A model generated the notes under the pieces. The model saw only the letters and a program-made list of their open reading frames with translations, had not been told where the DNA came from and searched no databases. A program made the position numbers and the translations under genes. A stretch of 34,721 nt of DNA from Bacteroidia bacterium (GTDB lineage Bacteria; Bacteroidota; Bacteroidia; Cytophagales; Cyclobacteriaceae). The DNA lies in assembly GCA_030425425.1 (NCBI GenBank), contig JAUIAO010000062.1, positions 1-34,721 on the forward strand, in the 5' to 3' direction. Shown piece by piece: positions 34,412 through 34,721 of this stretch (its first letter is position 1; every line of letters begins with the position of its first letter).

Positions 34412-34675
34412 ATGTCCAAAACAGAATCACTTAATATCTCTTTGACAGATGAAATGAAAAAATTCATTACAAGTCAATCAGGGAATGGCACTCTATATGC
34501 AACTCCGAGTGAATATGTAAGAGACTTAATCAGGCACGACTATGAGCGTATAGAAGCAGCCCAATTGCGAGATAAAATTATTGATGGATATCACGATGCC
34601 ATCTTCGAAAGAACAACGGAATTTTCAGGAAACCTCAAAAATGATTTAGCTAGCTTCAAAATGAAGAAAAAGTAA
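34412..34675 (+). CDS. ParD-like ribbon-helix-helix antitoxin
   Basis: The 87-residue protein begins SLNISLTDEMKKFI, the beta-strand and first helix of a CopG/ParD-type ribbon-helix-helix domain, followed by YATPSEYVRDLIRHDYERIE, a hallmark of ParD antitoxins. The Lys/Asn-rich C-terminal tail would wrap the toxin. Its stop codon overlaps the toxin start by one base (TAATG), which couples translation. The protein should neutralise the toxin and repress its own operon. Confidence 0.88.
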   Translation: MSKTESLNISLTDEMKKFITSQSGNGTLYATPSEYVRDLIRHDYERIEAAQLRDKIIDGYHDAIFERTTEFSGNLKNDLASFKMKKK

Positions 34676-34721
34676 TGGCCAACATCAAATTAGCAGATAC
34701 GGCCATGTCTGACCTTCAGGA
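34675..34721 (+). CDS. ParE/RelE-type toxin, N-terminal fragment cut by window end
   Basis: Only the first 15 full codons are in the window, reading MANIKLADTAMSDLQ, which resembles the start of ParE/RelE toxins (strand plus helix with xxAxxDL). The ATG shares one base with the antitoxin stop. Identification rests mainly on this arrangement; the rest of the gene lies beyond the right edge. Confidence 0.65.
   Translation, partial: MANIKLADTAMSDLQ

Noticed and set aside
1-34721. tRNA, rRNA, CRISPR arrays, insertion sequences, riboswitches
   Set aside because: Reading the intergenic regions showed no cloverleaf, no repeat-spacer pattern, no transposase and no recognised riboswitch core. A covariance-model search would be needed to exclude small RNAs.

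Overview
The window looks like a chromosomal segment of a free-living Bacteroidota, most likely order Cytophagales. Reasons: sec-dependent lipoproteins of the MKK...C type, a TonB-dependent receptor with an N-terminal carboxypeptidase-regulatory-like domain, TPR-membrane-HTH regulators, HisKA_3 kinases fused to TPR sensors, GlmM starting TLIKSISG, the DUF1761 and FeoB-associated Cys-rich families, and promoter-like TAnnTTTG elements with few Shine-Dalgarno sites. No rRNA, tRNA, CRISPR array, insertion sequence or prophage was seen.

Layout. 1-9.8 kb: a secreted lipoprotein with three Cys-rich tandem repeats, a YHS-domain protein, glmM, a small Cys-rich membrane protein, mazG, a DUF1761 membrane protein, an SRPBCC-fold protein and a large propeller-type sensor kinase. 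9.9-17.5 kb: a TPR/HTH regulator followed by TonB-dependent receptor, very acidic lipoprotein, beta-propeller phytase lipoprotein and purple-acid-phosphatase-like lipoprotein. This reads as a phytate (inositol hexakisphosphate) capture and dephosphorylation locus at the cell envelope. 17.5-24.7 kb: mostly minus-strand housekeeping genes (PH-like membrane protein, two thioredoxin-fold proteins, ClC transporter, methionine aminopeptidase, SPOR protein, fumarase). They are interrupted at 19.2-19.6 kb by an AT-rich gene-free stretch with three DnaA boxes, a candidate replication-origin or DnaA-binding locus.

24.7-29.3 kb is an iron locus: a NarL/LuxR-type response regulator, feoA, feoB, an FeoB-associated small membrane protein, a 50-residue Cys/Lys-rich mini-protein, a small Bacteroidota protein and ferritin. 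Two near-identical 17-bp inverted repeats (TTTAGAAT-n-ATTCTAAA), with the AATnATT core of Fur-family boxes, sit exactly 3 bp before the start codons of the response regulator and of the mini-protein. Each overlaps the predicted transcription start of a TAnnTTTG-type promoter. Import, delivery and storage of ferrous iron thus appear to be one co-regulated unit.

29.4-34.7 kb: two tandem paralogous TPR-sensor histidine kinases with nearly identical kinase cores, a short prephenate/arogenate dehydrogenase-like protein, and a ParD antitoxin with the first codons of its ParE-like toxin cut by the window edge.

The items most worth following are the phytate operon with its hyper-acidic lipoprotein, the Fur-like regulon with the tiny Cys-rich gene, and the DnaA-box cluster. 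All function calls come from reading the sequence and recalling protein families; no database search was run.
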